In this document: positions 1 to 12,420 of the stretch, in pieces
Numbering within the stretch: position 1 is the stretch's first letter
Layout: every line of letters begins with the position of its first letter
Assembly: GCF_000283155.1 (NCBI RefSeq)
Contig: NW_004454178.1
Coordinates: 3,744,960-3,808,959 of the forward strand
Direction of reading: 5' to 3'
Length of the DNA stretch: 64,000 nt
Source of the DNA: Ceratotherium simum simum
Lineage: Eukaryota; Chordata; Mammalia; Perissodactyla; Rhinocerotidae
Notes under the pieces: generated by a model
What the model was told of the DNA's origin: nothing
The model's input: only the letters and a program-made list of their open reading frames with translations
Database searches by the model: none
Translations under genes and position numbers: made by a program

Positions 1-122
1 AATCTATGCAGAAATAGAAGTATAATGATGTACACCTGAAATTTATACAATGTTATAAACCAATGTCTCTGCAATAAACAAAAAATTAAAAAATAAATAA
101 ATAAACAAATAAATAAAATGTG
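1..122 (+). repeat. L1 LINE 3' end (young perissodactyl-type)
   Basis: This is the last part of a 3' UTR followed by an A-rich tail of aataaa-type repeats. The first 50 bases match, as reverse complement and with a few changes, the L1 tail seen at 52977-53238, so the two are copies of one L1 subfamily. The element is cut by the window edge, so its length and TSD cannot be seen. Confidence 0.85.
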
Positions 123-224
123 AATAATACCTACATATTGCATGGTTACTGAGGGGCTTAAATCATATGTCAAGGAAACACTTGGCACAAAGAGATAGCT
201 AAATAAATGGTACCTATTTTATTA

Positions 225-320
225 CATGTTTACACACATGTGTTTATATATATACATACATAACACACATGAATATATGCACACACATGCACACACATAT
301 ATACACATGACATATATGTA
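225..320. repeat. Imperfect (CA/TG)n-(TA)n microsatellite
   Basis: Alternating purine-pyrimidine sequence of acacac, tatata and catacata tracts with interruptions. The ORF that crosses it reads as a Cys/Tyr/Val-rich peptide and is an artefact of the repeat. Confidence 0.85.
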
Positions 321-404
321 ATCAATAAAAAAAAATTAATTAACCAAAACCTCAAGAAACATTCATGTATTATCCCAAGTCTTTTCTCTAAAATGACTAT
401 CCAG

Positions 405-610
405 GGGCAGGCCTGGTGGCATAAGTTTGTTAAGTTTGTGTGCTCCACTTCAGTGTCCCAGGGTTCACAGGTTTGTATCCCAGATGCGGACCTACATACC
501 ACTTATCAAGCCATGCTGCAGCAGCCTCCTATTTATAAAGTAGAGGAAGATGGGCACGGATGATAGCCCAGGGCCAATCTTCCTTACCAAAAAAAAAAAA
601 AAAAAAAAAA
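405..610 (+). repeat. ERE-type SINE (tRNA-derived)
   Basis: The tRNA-like head (gggcaggcctggtggc), the body and a pure A tail of about 22 bases are all present. The element is flanked by a near-perfect 10-base TSD, gactatccag at 395-404 and gactatctag at 611-620. The A and B boxes are diverged, so Pol III activity is unlikely. This SINE family is restricted to perissodactyls and is the main clue to the organism. Confidence 0.93.
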
Positions 611-612
611 GA

Positions 613-1476
613 CTATCTAGTAACAACAGTATACAACGTGCAGGTCCAGTAACCAGCACAGTGCCTTGTGTGCCCAATAATATTTGTTGAATAAAATCAA
701 CATGACACACTAGGGGAAGAAAAACACTGCAGAATATACAAAATTAGTCAACAATATTTTAAAGTGATGTGTTTTGCTGTTCAATATTTTCAGCAAATTA
801 AACTTTTACATCAAAGGACAAGTTCCGTGTCTAACAGCTTAGATGTAGTTTATGCTTTTGATGTCACATGTCTCATCCTTTGACATAGTTAAATGACAAC
901 AGTGGCAGCAGAGTCAAAGTCTTAGACAATAATGAAAAAGTCTTGAAGGTGAGGCAGAGATAAAGGAATGTTCTGGTTTATAGTAAAGTCGGTGGAAGTG
1001 CCTATTTCTACACTAAAGTGATGAAGAAACACAAATGGTTTCCACCTGAGGTGCAAAATGCCCCAGGAGATGGCCTGGAAAAGCTTCATAGCCAGGGAGG
1101 TGGCCAGGAAATAGACAAGAGTGAGCCGACCACCATCTCCCAAAGTCTCACGGCATGGAAGTCCCAGGTCTTCAACAGCAGTTCAAAGTCAGGGGAAAAA
1201 AGAACCTGAAAGTCTCCCTGCCTCTGTCTTCCATTTGAGTCCCCAAGGGGACTGTCACCCCCACATCAGCTGAAATGAAAATTGGGTTACACACCTCCCC
1301 TACTCTAAACTCTCCTGCAAATCCTATGATTGACCCCATCTACCTCTCCCAATTCATTTCAAACCTCTCTTATCTAAAGTCTCTCTGCTGAGACCATATT
1401 GACCTCATTGCCATCTATTTTCACAACAGCGTGGGACGTTGTTACGGAGCAGTAACTGTCAGTAAGTCTCAGACTT
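613..1476. other. No recognised feature
   Basis: Mixed unique-looking sequence. The short open frames on both strands at 922-1209 overlap each other and show no domain, codon pattern or splice context. I see no repeat family here. Confidence 0.5.
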
Positions 1477-1762
1477 TTGCAAGGCCTGCTTCCTCACTCC
1501 ACTTCCCTACGTCCCCGCTCAAATGTCTTCTCCTCACAAAGGCCTTACCTGACTACCTTTTCTAAAACAGCAACTCCAAGCATTCTGTCTTTTAATACTG
1601 CTTTATTTTTCTTCATAGCACTTACCTGGACCTCAGTTTACATTATTTATTTGCTCATGTATTTACCATCTCTCACCCCACTGGAATATTAGCTCAGTGA
1701 GGCCAGAGATTTATTTCATTCAGTGGTGTATTCCCAGTGCCTAGAGAGGTCCCTAGCACACC
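1477..1762 (+). repeat. L2 LINE 3' end
   Basis: The recognised L2 3' UTR order is present: 'caaatgtctt..cctcac', 'ggccttacctgac', 'tttatttttcttcatagcactta', 'cattatttatttgctc', 'ggaatattagctc', then 'gtattcccagtgcctaga'. The 71-aa frame inside it is this non-coding tail read by chance. Confidence 0.88.
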
Positions 1763-1923
1763 TAGAAGGATCCCATAGCAAAGTGTTGCTATGAGAGAGC
1801 CCTCTTGAGCTCTTACCAGTGCGATGGGTGCAGAAGACTTGACACATGGGCGAGGAGGTGTTGCTGAAGAACTTGCAGCCTACAGCCATGCTTTAGCGTT
1901 CAATAGTCCATTGGAAGAAGAGA

Positions 1924-2777
1924 GAATCATCAGGGAAAAGCAAATCAAAACCACAATGAGATATCACCTCACACCTGTGGGAATGGCTATCATCAGAAAG
2001 ACAACAAATAACAAGTGTTGGTGAGGATGTGAAGACAGCAAAACCCTCGTGTACTGTCGGTGGGAATGCAAATCGATACAGCCACAATGGAAAACTATGG
2101 AAGTTCCTCAAAAAATTAAAAATAGAACTACCATATGATCCAGCAATTCCACTTCTGGGTATTTACCTGAAAAAAACAAAAACACTATGTAATTTGAAAA
2201 GATATATGCACCCCTGTGTTCATTGCAGCATTATTTACAATAGCTGAGATATGGAAGCAACCTGTGTCCATCAATAGATGAATGCATGAAGAAGACAATG
2301 AAACTGATACAATGAAATATTACTCAGTCATAAAAAAAAGAATGAACTCTTACCATTTGCAACAACGTGGATGGATCTAGAGGGTATTATGCTAAGTGAA
2401 ATAAGTCAGATTAAGAAAGACAAACACCATATGATTTCACTTATATGTGGAAGCTAAGAAACAAAACAAATGAACAAACAAAAAAGATACAGAGAACAAA
2501 CTGGTGGTTGCCAGAGGGGAGGAGGTTGGGGGATTGGGTGAAATAGGTGAAGGGGATTAAGGAGTACAAACTTCCAGTTATAAAATGTGTAAGTCACATA
2601 GGGACTTATAAGCCTAGGCAATATAGTCAATAATATTGCAATAGCTTTGTGTGGTGACAGATGGTTACTACACTTATTATGGTAGTCATTTCATAACGTA
2701 TATAAATGTTGAATCACTATGGCATATAATATTGTATGCCAACTTCACTTCAATTAAAAAAGAAGAAGAAGAGAGAA
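1924..2777 (+). repeat. L1 LINE, ORF2 3' end and 3' UTR (5'-truncated)
   Basis: Starts in the ORF2 C-terminal region (aaatcaaaaccacaatgaga, then ccatatgatccagcaattcc) and continues through the 'gaacaaactggtggttgccagagg' 3' UTR segment to an A-rich end (aattaaaaaagaagaagaag). The frame is broken many times, so no protein is encoded. A frame at 2651-3073 begins in this tail and has no independent support. Confidence 0.92.
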
Positions 2778-3520
2778 GCATCACATGGAAACTTTGGCTG
2801 CACTCACTAGCAAGGCTTTACCACATGGAACTGTGCTGTAAAGCAGCTGGGAATCTCCAGTGGGTCACATTCGAAAATGACACAACTGCAGGTGAGCTTT
2901 TGGAGGTGTTGGCTCTCTTGGGTGTCTCTACCGTTGCAGCTGCACGGGGACGTATGGTCACTCCCAGTTCTCATCTGGACTTCACTGTAAAGTTATTTAT
3001 AGCATTTCTTTGGAGTAGAGGGAAAATTATAAGGGTACCTAGCAGTCATTTGGTATATATATTTGTTGACTGATTGGTGGGAGAGGTCAGTAGCTGATTG
3101 TCTGTGTTGCCACCACATTTTGTTCATTCTCGTTTCACATTGTACAGTAATCATGAATTTCTGTGTTCTAGAGCTACCATTAGTGTGTTAGCTGCTGAGT
3201 CATGTAGGGCCTCGACCTTAATTCAACTTTGCCTATAATGTCTGGCACAGCGTGGCACCTGAAATAATAGTCTTCTAGCAAACAAAAATTTTAAAAATGA
3301 ACAAAAAAAGGACTAAATATTAAAGCTATTTAAGTATTTTTAAAATGGAGAATCATAGTGTATTTTCAAAAGTAATTACACATGTCAAGATAATACTTCT
3401 GTGACATCAAAAGTGGTCCAGTAACAAATATCTCTGTCTCAGCAATTAATGTAAAATGTTCTGAATTTATCTTGTAGAATTCTCAATATATGCCTGACAG
3501 TGTCCCATTATCATTCCTAA
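2778..3520. other. No recognised feature
   Basis: AT-rich unique-looking sequence. The 140-codon frame that enters from the L1 tail ends at 3073 with no recognisable domain. Confidence 0.45.
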
Positions 3521-3610
3521 CTTATTGGTGAGGAAATTGAGGCAAAGAATAGTTAAGCATCTTGCCCAGAATCATACAGTTAATAAGTGCCAGGATTTGA
3601 ATCCTAGTCA
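3521..3610 (+). repeat. MIR SINE core fragment
   Basis: Carries the MIR series 'gaggaaattgaggca', 'cttgcccagaatcatacag', 'taataagtgccaggatttga' and ends in 'atcctag'. Only the central and 3' part is left. Confidence 0.85.
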
Positions 3611-5649
3611 TATTAACAGGTGTCTTTTGGAGTCCTTCAATATCTAGTCTTCAGACTGATCTTCTGAGATTTCAAATATTTTCTCCATTTCCCTTTATCA
3701 TGAATGCCCATTTTCTACTTCTCTCTTCTAACAATCAAGTTAATATCACTAAGAATTTCAACGTTGTAAAGCTTCAGTAAGGTTTGGACACCAAACTCCG
3801 CAAACATACCTGATAATAAATGTGTATCCCCCTCAAAAGGGGGTGTATTAACAAAGGTTAATGTTGTCCTTGAGGTGGTAGAATTTAAATTTCATAAGAG
3901 TCTCCTTAAGCCCATTGAACAGAGAAAAAAATGTTGTCATCTTTTTGTTACAACCTGTATTTCAAGGCACTTCTATGATTTATGAATTTCTCTCCCGTAG
4001 AGAACGAGTGATATATAGCTGGAGTCTAATTCATTCCAACACATCACATGTATTTTGTAATTCCATATCGCCTTTCAAAATCAATAGGCAGTTCACACTG
4101 AAGAGAGACATTTAGGTTTGAAAGAAGAAAAAAATTTGACTGTGCACTACTCCTTGTATGGGATCCTGTTAACATATTTTCATATGGCATCAGGTTAAAC
4201 ACTGTAACTTGTTTTTTAGACTCATTGCCTAATATTCTTCAGCTCCTGTATAACTTACTCTTACGCTAAGCTTGCAGGAAATATTAATTTGCATGGGTTA
4301 AAAGGCATCAGTAGTTTATTACTAAGTATCTTATGGCCTTTGATAAGGATAAAGTGCTATATAAGTAGTGACTATGTGTACCAAATTAACAATCTCTTCC
4401 TCAGAACCTTTATTTTTAAAGTTTTCTTAATTTTTCTTTTGTTATCAGATCATTTATATAGTTCTCTTCATAAAGCTCATCTTTTTGAGGTACTTTTCCT
4501 TTATTCACATGTTTATTTATTCATTTGCTCAAAAGAAACTCATTGAGAGCCTATTATAATAGGCTCCATGACTGCACTGGGAATACAATGGGAAAAACAC
4601 AGACACAACGAGTGTAAAACAATGTACAAAGGCATCTTTGAATGCCATCAGAATTATAAAATTAAACGAACAGTCACAACTTCTTGGCATATATTACATG
4701 CAGGGCCAGGCCGTGTGTTTGAAGCAAATGATACAGTACTTTGAGGGTTACATCAACCTTTCCCATTACCCAGGGTGGCATTTAGAAAATACATCCATGT
4801 AAATACACTAGCTGTTCTAATATTTGTGTGTGCAAATTGTAAATATATAGGTTGCTTAGAATTTTACTAAGTTATGGAGGCATATTTGGAATTTATTTCT
4901 ATGGAGTCTTTGAAAAAAGAAATTGTTCTGATCTTTTGGTCATGGTCTAGGTGTGTTTGGAATGAAAGGCAGAGGAATGGGTGCATTTTTGAACCAAAAG
5001 TCCTGGTATTCCATGCAGAAGGAACCACCTGAGATGAGGCAGGGAGTCTGTGTGCCCAGGATGGCAATTGGCCCCGTTTCGTTAGGGCATAATGGTAGTG
5101 CAGAAGAAGAGCGGGAGACAATGTCAAAAACACAGTTTGGCAGGGGTGTTGAAAGCTCTGCTTGGCAGGTCAAGGAGTTGACAGTTCTTACGCAGGAAAG
5201 TAACACAATCAAAACTGGGCTCTTAAATGATTAATCTGACAATGAGGTATAGAATGCATTGGGAGAGGGGACAGAGGAGGAGAGAGGCTAAAGGAGGGCA
5301 TAGATGTCAAACCCAACGAAGGCCTGAACTAGAGGAACTGAGGTCAGAACGCACAGGTGAGAAAAGGTGTTGCAGAAAGAGAGTCAACAACCCTGGGAAC
5401 CAGACTGGATTTGGGCTGAAATGATTTGCTCACAAAATAAGGCAATTTTTTTAGAATTTGTCTCACTAACATTTCTGATAACGATGAATCAATACAAGGG
5501 TTTTTTAAGGTTTCCTTATCTAAGACAGTCTCTAGATAAATGGAATTGCCTCTGTAGGAAATGTTAATATTTATTAATAATAAAATATTATATAGTAATT
5601 GTATGCTAAATATTACATTTATATATATTTATTAAAGTTATTTTAATAA
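3611..5649. other. No recognised feature
   Basis: AT-rich sequence with a more purine-rich stretch at 5250-5310. Overlapping short frames lie on both strands at 4867-5234 and look like chance. No repeat family, exon or RNA gene could be named. Confidence 0.45.
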
Positions 5650-5885
5650 TAAACTAACATCTATTGAACACTTACCAGACTGCATGTTAAAATGTCCCAG
5701 ATAGCATGTTAAAGATTAAGTATATTACATTCGTTATGCAGTTAAAGCCACAACAAACCTATAAGTAGGTTCAGTTACTGTCCTCTTTTTACAAGGGAGA
5801 AAATTGAAAATTAGAGAAACTGAAGCAACATGAAGCCGGAATTTGAACTCAGCTCTGTCAGACTCTGCAGCACGAGCGCTTAGCC
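5650..5885 (+). repeat. MIR SINE, nearly full length
   Basis: Runs from 'catctattgaacacttacca' through 'cacaacaaacctataagtag', 'gagaaaattgaaaattaga' and 'ggaatttgaactcag' to 'gtcagactctgcagcacgag', which is most of the MIR consensus in order on this strand. The usual 'cttgcccaaggtcac' segment has been lost. Confidence 0.88.
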
Positions 5886-5997
5886 AAGGTTACATCCGAA
5901 AGAAAAATAATTACTTCACCCTGAAGACCAAAGAAGTTACAGAATTTGTCCTACCTACTTATCAAAATGAAATTTTCAGATCTTGTATTCAAATATA

Positions 5998-6100
5998 ATG
6001 AATGTCTACTGAGCACCTACCACGTGCCAACTTCTGCTTTAGGTGTTTAGAGACTGGATTCTTGGGTACTGAATAAAGAAAAAAACATACAAACACTCAG
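5998..6100 (-). repeat. L2 LINE 3' end fragment
   Basis: The reverse strand reads the end of L2. On the + strand it shows 'ctactgagcacctaccacgt', 'gtgccaacttctgctttagg' and 'tgaataaagaaaaaaacata'. Confidence 0.75.
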
Positions 6101-6104
6101 AGAA

Positions 6105-8895
6105 TTTTCTGCTTCTCCTGCTTAGCTACTTTGACTCTGTGCTGACCAGGGAAAGTGTGAGGGTAGGATAACTGAAGAGAGCTGAGAGTCAAACTTATTG
6201 TACCTATGAAGTGACATGGGACTGCCTACTGGAGAAGAAAAAAGGTCTCTGAAGGCTGGAATGGAGAAGTGAGTAAGGACCAAGGATAGAATTGGTACAT
6301 GCAGTGGGCTTTCGAGGAAAAGAGGAGAGACTAAGCTACCTACGGTGCCAGAGAAGAGGAAGTTTGGGGAAGACGAGGTGTTCAAAGGAAAGGTTTCAGG
6401 CAATTCTGCTTTACGGTGTGTTGTGTAATCTCATCTTTAATGTTCACAAGAAGCATTTAGGGAAGACCCACATTACATTTCAAGACTTTGGGGGAATGTA
6501 TTTTTGTTAACTATGGCTGTATCACCGTGCTCACTGGGATATACTTAGACAAATCAGTCTCAACTTTTATATACGTTCTGAAGCATGTATCATGTCTGAT
6601 CTGAGATATGACCCCACGTAATCTGTTTCTAATCATCATTAAAGCACCAAAGTCTAAGAACGAATGAATTCCTCATTCTTTGTAAATTAGAGCAGATTCA
6701 AGGATATCCCTGTAATAATATTGTCACTCATTCAAGTTTTGAAATCCTTTACAATCAAGTGGTGGCGTAATTAGCAGGAAGGTAGTTGAATCTAACCTGC
6801 ATGGAATATGCAACAGCAATTAGAATCATCTACCATAATGGAGTTTAAATTATTGAAATAATCTACTTAGGGGAAAAAGGAGTGAGGAATCTGGGGTGGA
6901 AGTGGGAAATGAGGGATTGGAAATGATAACCTTAGAAAAAGCTCCCACTTACAGGCAATGACCACCCACCTCTCTCTAAGATTCATAATCCTACCTTCAA
7001 CTTCCCCCCAAACTCTAGTAGTAACTCTGTCCATATATAGAAGGGATGTGAGGAACATTAGATCCATAGCTCAGTAGGGCAAATTCAAAATTTCTTCTGA
7101 TCCTCCTCTACCTTCATATTTCGAGAACTAGTTTGTTGTTGTTTTGTTTTATTTTTCTTTGCTTTGCATCCCATTTTTCCTGAAACCAGCTTTCTCCTCT
7201 ACATTCTCCCATTGCCAGTGGATTCATCTTATTAAACTGGAACCTATACACTGACAAAGGTTTGAAAAAAGCTATGTGAGGAAAAAACTCTCAGGACGAT
7301 TACTAAACATCATATCCTGCTTGCCTTTTTCCTTTGATCTCCAAACATCAGACCCATTTTTACCCCTGACCTTACTCTCATTTTTGAACACTGTCTTGAC
7401 ATTTGTCCTGATATTTGCCTAGTTTTCTTAACCTATCTCTTGGCAAGTTATGCCTTCCTTCCTTTAGACTACAGAACAACTCTGACCTTACTCACTTTCT
7501 GACACTCTATTCTCCAAACTAATCCCACCCTCAACTCTCCTGTCACATCACTGCTCAGTCACCATGGAGGTGAGGAAGGTCAGGCTAGAACATGAAGACT
7601 AGCCCAGCAGGATGTGAGGGCAAGTGTGGCATATGAGAGATCATGTCTTGAGAGGTTCACATCGACGGGAGCCACAGGTGTCATGAACTCATTCAGGAAG
7701 AGCCCGCTTTGGCATCCAAGATCTTAGATCCAACCAAAAGAGACTCATAAGACACAGAGTTTGAGTCAGCCAGCTGAGGTTGACTATGGACATAGATGCA
7801 AGTTAGGCATCACCATGGTCAGAGATCCCAATGAAAACAGTGATGAGCAGGATGGGGTACTAGACAGAGTCTGGATCAAGAAACCTAAAAATCATTTAGG
7901 TGTGGTATAAACAAGCAGCCCAAACAGGAACAAACAGAAAATGTGAATGATCCTAGGACATGGACAAGGTACCTCTTATTCTGGTTATAAACGTCCTTCT
8001 TGGTGTGGTCAACCTTGACTGCTCTGAAGAGCGAATCAGCATTGTAAAGGTCCTTTTCTTGATAGTTTTAACAGCTATAGAGCTACAGACTTTAATTTAA
8101 TACTCATCATTAACTTTCATCATCATCATGTACCCAAATATACAATGTATTTGCCTTATTTCTCTGTTGATAGTTTCTTACCCCAAAGCATGTGATCATC
8201 TTTGTATACAATGTCTGCACGTTCAGAAATTATCCATAATTGAATGTGAACTGAAAAGTAATTATTTACTCTAGAACAAACAACTTTGTCCACCTAAATT
8301 TTTCCAAGTAATTTCTCACACAATAAAATATTAAATACTGTCATCTGCCAAATGATATGCGTATTTTATAACCTATTGGTGGGCTCAGGAATGGGTAGGT
8401 AAAGGGATTAAGGGGAAAGAAATCCTTGACCCCAGCTGTGCACCACAGTCAGAGTGGAGAATGCAGATTTTTGTCCTCATCTTGCCCAGCATTGCCACCG
8501 CTGAGTATGTTAGATTATCTTATTTCCTGACTCTACCCTAATGTCAACTCTTCCTATACCACATACCATACAAGGGCTAATTGTGAGGTTGCAGGTTCTA
8601 CATGAGATCCTCTGAAGAACATATCTATGGAAGCACAGCATATTATAATTAAGATAATTTCCACAGCCTTGAAATCCTCAAAAGACCCCAGGCTTGGTTT
8701 GGTTTGGTGCCATAATATATCAGGTTGACAACCAACAATCATTGCTCATTTCATTTTCTTTTAAATAAAGAGAATCCTTCTGGGATAGTACTCCTGCAGG
8801 TTACATCACCACATTACCACAGGAGTTTGTTGAGTTTCCATGGATTGAAGCAAGCACTCAGCATAAAATGATAGACGCTAGATTGACACATCAGG
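6105..8895. other. No recognised feature
   Basis: About 2.8 kb of unique-looking sequence with a pyrimidine-rich stretch at 7080-7560. The open frames are under 100 codons, overlap on opposite strands and have no recognisable domain. Old repeats that I cannot recognise by eye may be present. Confidence 0.4.
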
Positions 8896-8899
8896 ACAG

Positions 8900-9185
8900 C
8901 ACAGTCATTTTTTTGTTAGTACCCTTGAGTTGATTCTGACTCCTAGCGACCCTGTGTACAGTGAGTGGAACTGTGCCTGGTCTTTTTGCACCATCCTCTC
9001 ACCTTCTAGAGCTATATCAGACAATGCTCCATTGCTCGTCATTGGTTTTTCATTGGGCAATTTTTTTAGAAGTGGGTAGCATGTCCTTCTTCCTAGTCTG
9101 TTCTAGTCTGGAAGCTCTGCTGAAAACTATCTACCATGGGTGACCCTGCTGGTATTTGAAATGCCAGTGGCATAGCTTTCAGCTT
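8900..9185 (+). repeat. Ancient interspersed repeat, family not named
   Basis: The segment 'cttgagttgattctgactcctagcgaccctgtgtacag...' through 'accatgggtgaccctgctgg' and 'tttgaaatgccagtggcata' strongly resembles a dispersed mammalian repeat I have seen in many loci. I cannot name the family with confidence. The 60-codon frame inside it should not be treated as a gene. Confidence 0.5.
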
Positions 9186-9317
9186 GCAGAAAAAGGGGCA
9201 ATACAAGCTTCTCCTTCTTCAACAATTTAGCGTTATCTCCTTATGTTGTTTCTATTAAGTTCTGTCCCCTAGACAATATTCCAAAACAAGTCAGGAATAT
9301 CATGAAGATCTAAAATT

Positions 9318-10485
9318 ACAAATACATCCAAAGAAGACATACAAATGGCCAACAGGTACATGAAAAGATGTTTCATATCATTAATCATCAGGAAAATGGA
9401 AATCAAAACCACAATGAGATATCACCTCACACCTGTTAGAATGGCTGTCATCTAAAAGACAAGAGATATCAAGTATTGGTGAGGGTGTGGAGAAAAGGGA
9501 AGCCTTGCACACTGATGGTGAGAATGTAAATTGGTATAGCAATTATGAAAACAGTATGGAGGTTCCTCAAATATTAAAAATAGAACTACCTGGGCTGGCC
9601 CCGTGGCTTAGCGGTTGGATGCGTGCGCTCCACTGCTGGCGGCCCGGGTTCGGATCCCAGGCACGCACCGACGCACCGCTTCTCCGGCCATGCTGAGGCC
9701 ACGTCCCACATACAGCAACTAGAAGGATGTACAACTATGACATACAACTATCTACTGGGGCTTTGGGGGAAATAAATAAATAAAATTAAAAAAAAAATGG
9801 AACTACCATATGATCCAGCAATCCCACTTCTGGGTATCTATCCAAAGTAAATAAAATCTGTTTCTCAAAGAGCTATCTGCACTCCCACGTTCATTGCAGT
9901 ATTATTCACAATAGCCGAGATATGGAAACAACCTACATCTCCACAGATGAATGGATAAAGAAAATGTGGTATATATACAATGGAATATTATTCAGCCATT
10001 AAAAGAAGGAAATCCTGCCATTTGCAATGTGAATGAGCATGAAGTACATTATGCTAAGTTTTATTTCAATTATTTGCCAGATACAGAAAGACAAATACTT
10101 TATGATCTCACTTATATATATGTGAGGAATATATAAATGTGAAATCTAAAAAAGTCCAACTCATGGACCCAAAGAGTAGAATGATGGTTGCCAAGGGCTG
10201 GAGGATGGGGGAAATGGGGAGATGTTAGTCAAAGAGTACAAACTTTCAGTTATAAGATGAATAAATTCTGGTAATTTAATGTACAGATGGTAGCTATAGT
10301 TAATAATACTGTATGGTATACTTGAAATTTGCTAAGAGAGTAAATCATCAGTGTTCTTACCACACACACACAAAATGGTAACTATGTGAGGTGATGGATG
10401 TCTTAATTAACTTGATTATGGTAATCATTTCACAATCTAACCGTATATTAAATCATTACATTGTAAACCCTAAAAAATTACAAAT
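9318..10485 (+). repeat. L1 LINE ORF2 3' end and 3' UTR, split by a SINE
   Basis: Begins at 'gaagacatacaaatggccaa', runs through 'aaaaccacaatgagatatca', and is interrupted at 9591 by an ERE SINE. It resumes with 'aactaccatatgatccagca' and ends in an A-rich stretch near 10485. It belongs to the same general L1 type as 1924-2777. No frame longer than about 70 codons survives. Confidence 0.93.
9591..9795 (+). repeat. ERE1-type SINE nested in L1
   Basis: This is the best preserved ERE of the window. It has an A-box-like tggcttagcggttgg near the start, a B-box-like gggttcggatccc about 40 bases later, and an aaataaataaa-type tail. It sits inside the L1 with a 15-base TSD differing by one change plus one A-run base (aaaaatagaactacc at 9576-9590, aaaaatggaactacc ending at 9807). 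It is therefore younger than the L1 and one of the youngest insertions here. The intact-looking Pol III boxes mean it could in principle be transcribed; that is inference. Confidence 0.95.
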
Positions 10486-11563
10486 GCATATTAATAGGTT
10501 GTTTTTTCTATCAACATTAAGTAAAAAACATGTTTTTAAAAAGTGGATTTAGGATTGGAAACCTCAGAAACACTAAAATGTATGGGGTGAGCTATGAAAG
10601 AGGAGCCCACAAAGGCACAGAGAAAGAAGCATCAGGGAAGCTTAGAGACAGCCATAGAGCGCTTTGTCATTAAAGCTGAAGGGTTACAGATTTTCTCCCT
10701 AGAAGAGTGTATTAAATATTGCAGAGTGGCCATTGGCATTGACAATTAGGATGATGTTAACATTTTCATAAAGTAGCTTTAGCAGAGTTATAAAGGCAGA
10801 TAGGGTATATTGCATGGATATATGAATAGAGAAGATCTGGACTCCAGATGGAAATGAGAGCGAGGGCAGTCAGGAGAATGATGGGGCAGCCAAAGAGAAG
10901 AATTCTGGGTAAACAAGCTCAAGAAAGACTTTTTTTAAGAGTTGGAGAAAGGAGTATATTCATTGCCTAAACAGAAGTTGCCAGTAGAAGGAAACAGATT
11001 AAAGACACAGTTGAGAGAGAAGAGTGCTGGGTCCATTTTGAATTCCACCTATATGTTCAACTATCGCCTAAATTCTGGAACAAATTCTTTGCCCAAAGAT
11101 AATGCCATAAGCTCTAGGCTAGCATCTGAGTCTCAGTCACCCTTGTTGATTTCTGCTGCTTCCTGACTTTGTTACAGGTCCTAGTTCCTGGGATCTTGCC
11201 TTATCACTTGTGATCAAGCCCTTAATCTGAGCCATAACTCATATAAATTAGTCTTCTATTCCAAGTTCCCCCCTTGATTAATTTCCAAGAATCCATGTTC
11301 CTCTCTCTAAAATTGAAATTTTTGCCTTATGTTCCACTTTTTTCTCGGATGCGGTATATACACTATATACCTGTCTCACAGCCATTCCCCATATAACCCC
11401 TAGTCTGCTCAAGTTTCAAGAGACCAAATGCGTTAAGGGAGGCTGAGCCCCTTCCCACCTCAGGAAGGGGAATTTTACTTAGTTAAAGCTAGTTATGTAA
11501 ATTCTATTCCCCTGGATAGCGATTTGTTTTCAAAGAGGATGTGTCAAAATTCTCATCTGCTGC
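10486..11563. other. No recognised feature
   Basis: Mixed sequence. A 74-codon frame at 10942-11166 has no domain and no support. Confidence 0.45.
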
Positions 11564-11671
11564 TGGACTTCTAGGAAAAAGCCCTGGAAGGAAGACTTCA
11601 ACATTTTCTACTCTATTTGGACTTCTAGGAAAAAGCCCTGGAAGGAAGACTTCAACATTTTCTACTCTATT
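11564..11671. repeat. Exact 54-bp tandem duplication
   Basis: Two head-to-tail copies, 11564-11617 and 11618-11671, each starting tggacttctaggaaaaag and ending tttctactctatt. The copies appear identical base for base, which suggests a recent event or an assembly duplication. 54 is a multiple of 3, so a minus-strand frame runs through both and reads the same 18 residues twice; nothing suggests it is translated. Confidence 0.95.
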
Positions 11672-11945
11672 ACATGTATACATGGAATATCTGGCACACA
11701 CCCAGTGACCATAAAAGAACGAGACAGGACTGCTGAGCAAGGAGAGGGAGAGAACGTGGGTATACTGTTGAGCCTTGGAATTCATCACACCCAGAATTGC
11801 CTACCTTCAGTCTTGTTATATGAAATAATTTGTTTTCTTAGATACATTTTATTGGAATTTCTATTTCTTTAAACAAAAAGTATTATAAGTGACATATTGC
11901 AGACATCAAGGCTAAGAAAAAGTGACTTTATTGACGTCATGCTAC

Positions 11946-12065
11946 AAATTAGATGATTTATATGCATTATTTGATTTAATTTTACAACAACCCTGTGAGC
12001 TGATATTTGATGCCCATTTAAGATGGGTCTGACACAAAAGCCTACATTTTACCCGTGAAGTTGGA
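11946..12065 (+). repeat. MIR SINE fragment
   Basis: Shows 'gcattatttgatttaatttt' followed by 'acaacaaccctgtgagctga' and a decayed 'cccattt' segment, which is the central MIR region. Confidence 0.75.
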
Positions 12066-12194
12066 AGCCCTGACACAAAATTCTAGCATGCATCATTAAG
12101 TGTTGCTTCTAGACTTTCCTGATACCTGCTTCCTAGACTTCAAACTTTTCTCTTATGCATATCAAAGTTCTACAGTAGAGCATGGGGCTATGAG

Positions 12195-12420
12195 TACAGA
12201 TTGAGAAATAAGACAGACAGTTCAAAACTTAGCACATTTATTAGCTGGGTAAACTAAGACAGCTTACTCAGATCCTAGATTCTGTATTATTATCTGTAAA
12301 AGACAATAAGTACCTACCCACAAAGGGTTGCTGTAAGCATTAAATTAGATAATGCCTGTATAACACTTAGCAATACCAATACCAATTTAATCATGTAACA
12401 AGTGTATTTATTCAAATTAA
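12195..12420 (-). repeat. MIR SINE, nearly full length
   Basis: The + strand shows the reverse-complement order: 'ttattagctgggtaaact', 'tctgtaaaagacaataagta', 'cctacccacaaagggttgct', 'gtaagcattaaattaga', 'cacttagca'. Confidence 0.82.

Noticed and set aside
2651..3073. 140-codon plus-strand frame
   Set aside because: It begins inside an L1 3' UTR and crosses the A-rich tail of that element, so it cannot be an independent gene.
3828..3843. Inverted repeat ccccc-tcaaaa-ggggg
   Set aside because: A five-base stem with no partner features; common by chance and not a plausible terminator or RNA gene in this genome.
9591..9660. Functional tRNA gene at the ERE head
   Set aside because: It has A- and B-box-like motifs but no full cloverleaf or acceptor pairing and continues into a SINE body with an A-rich tail.
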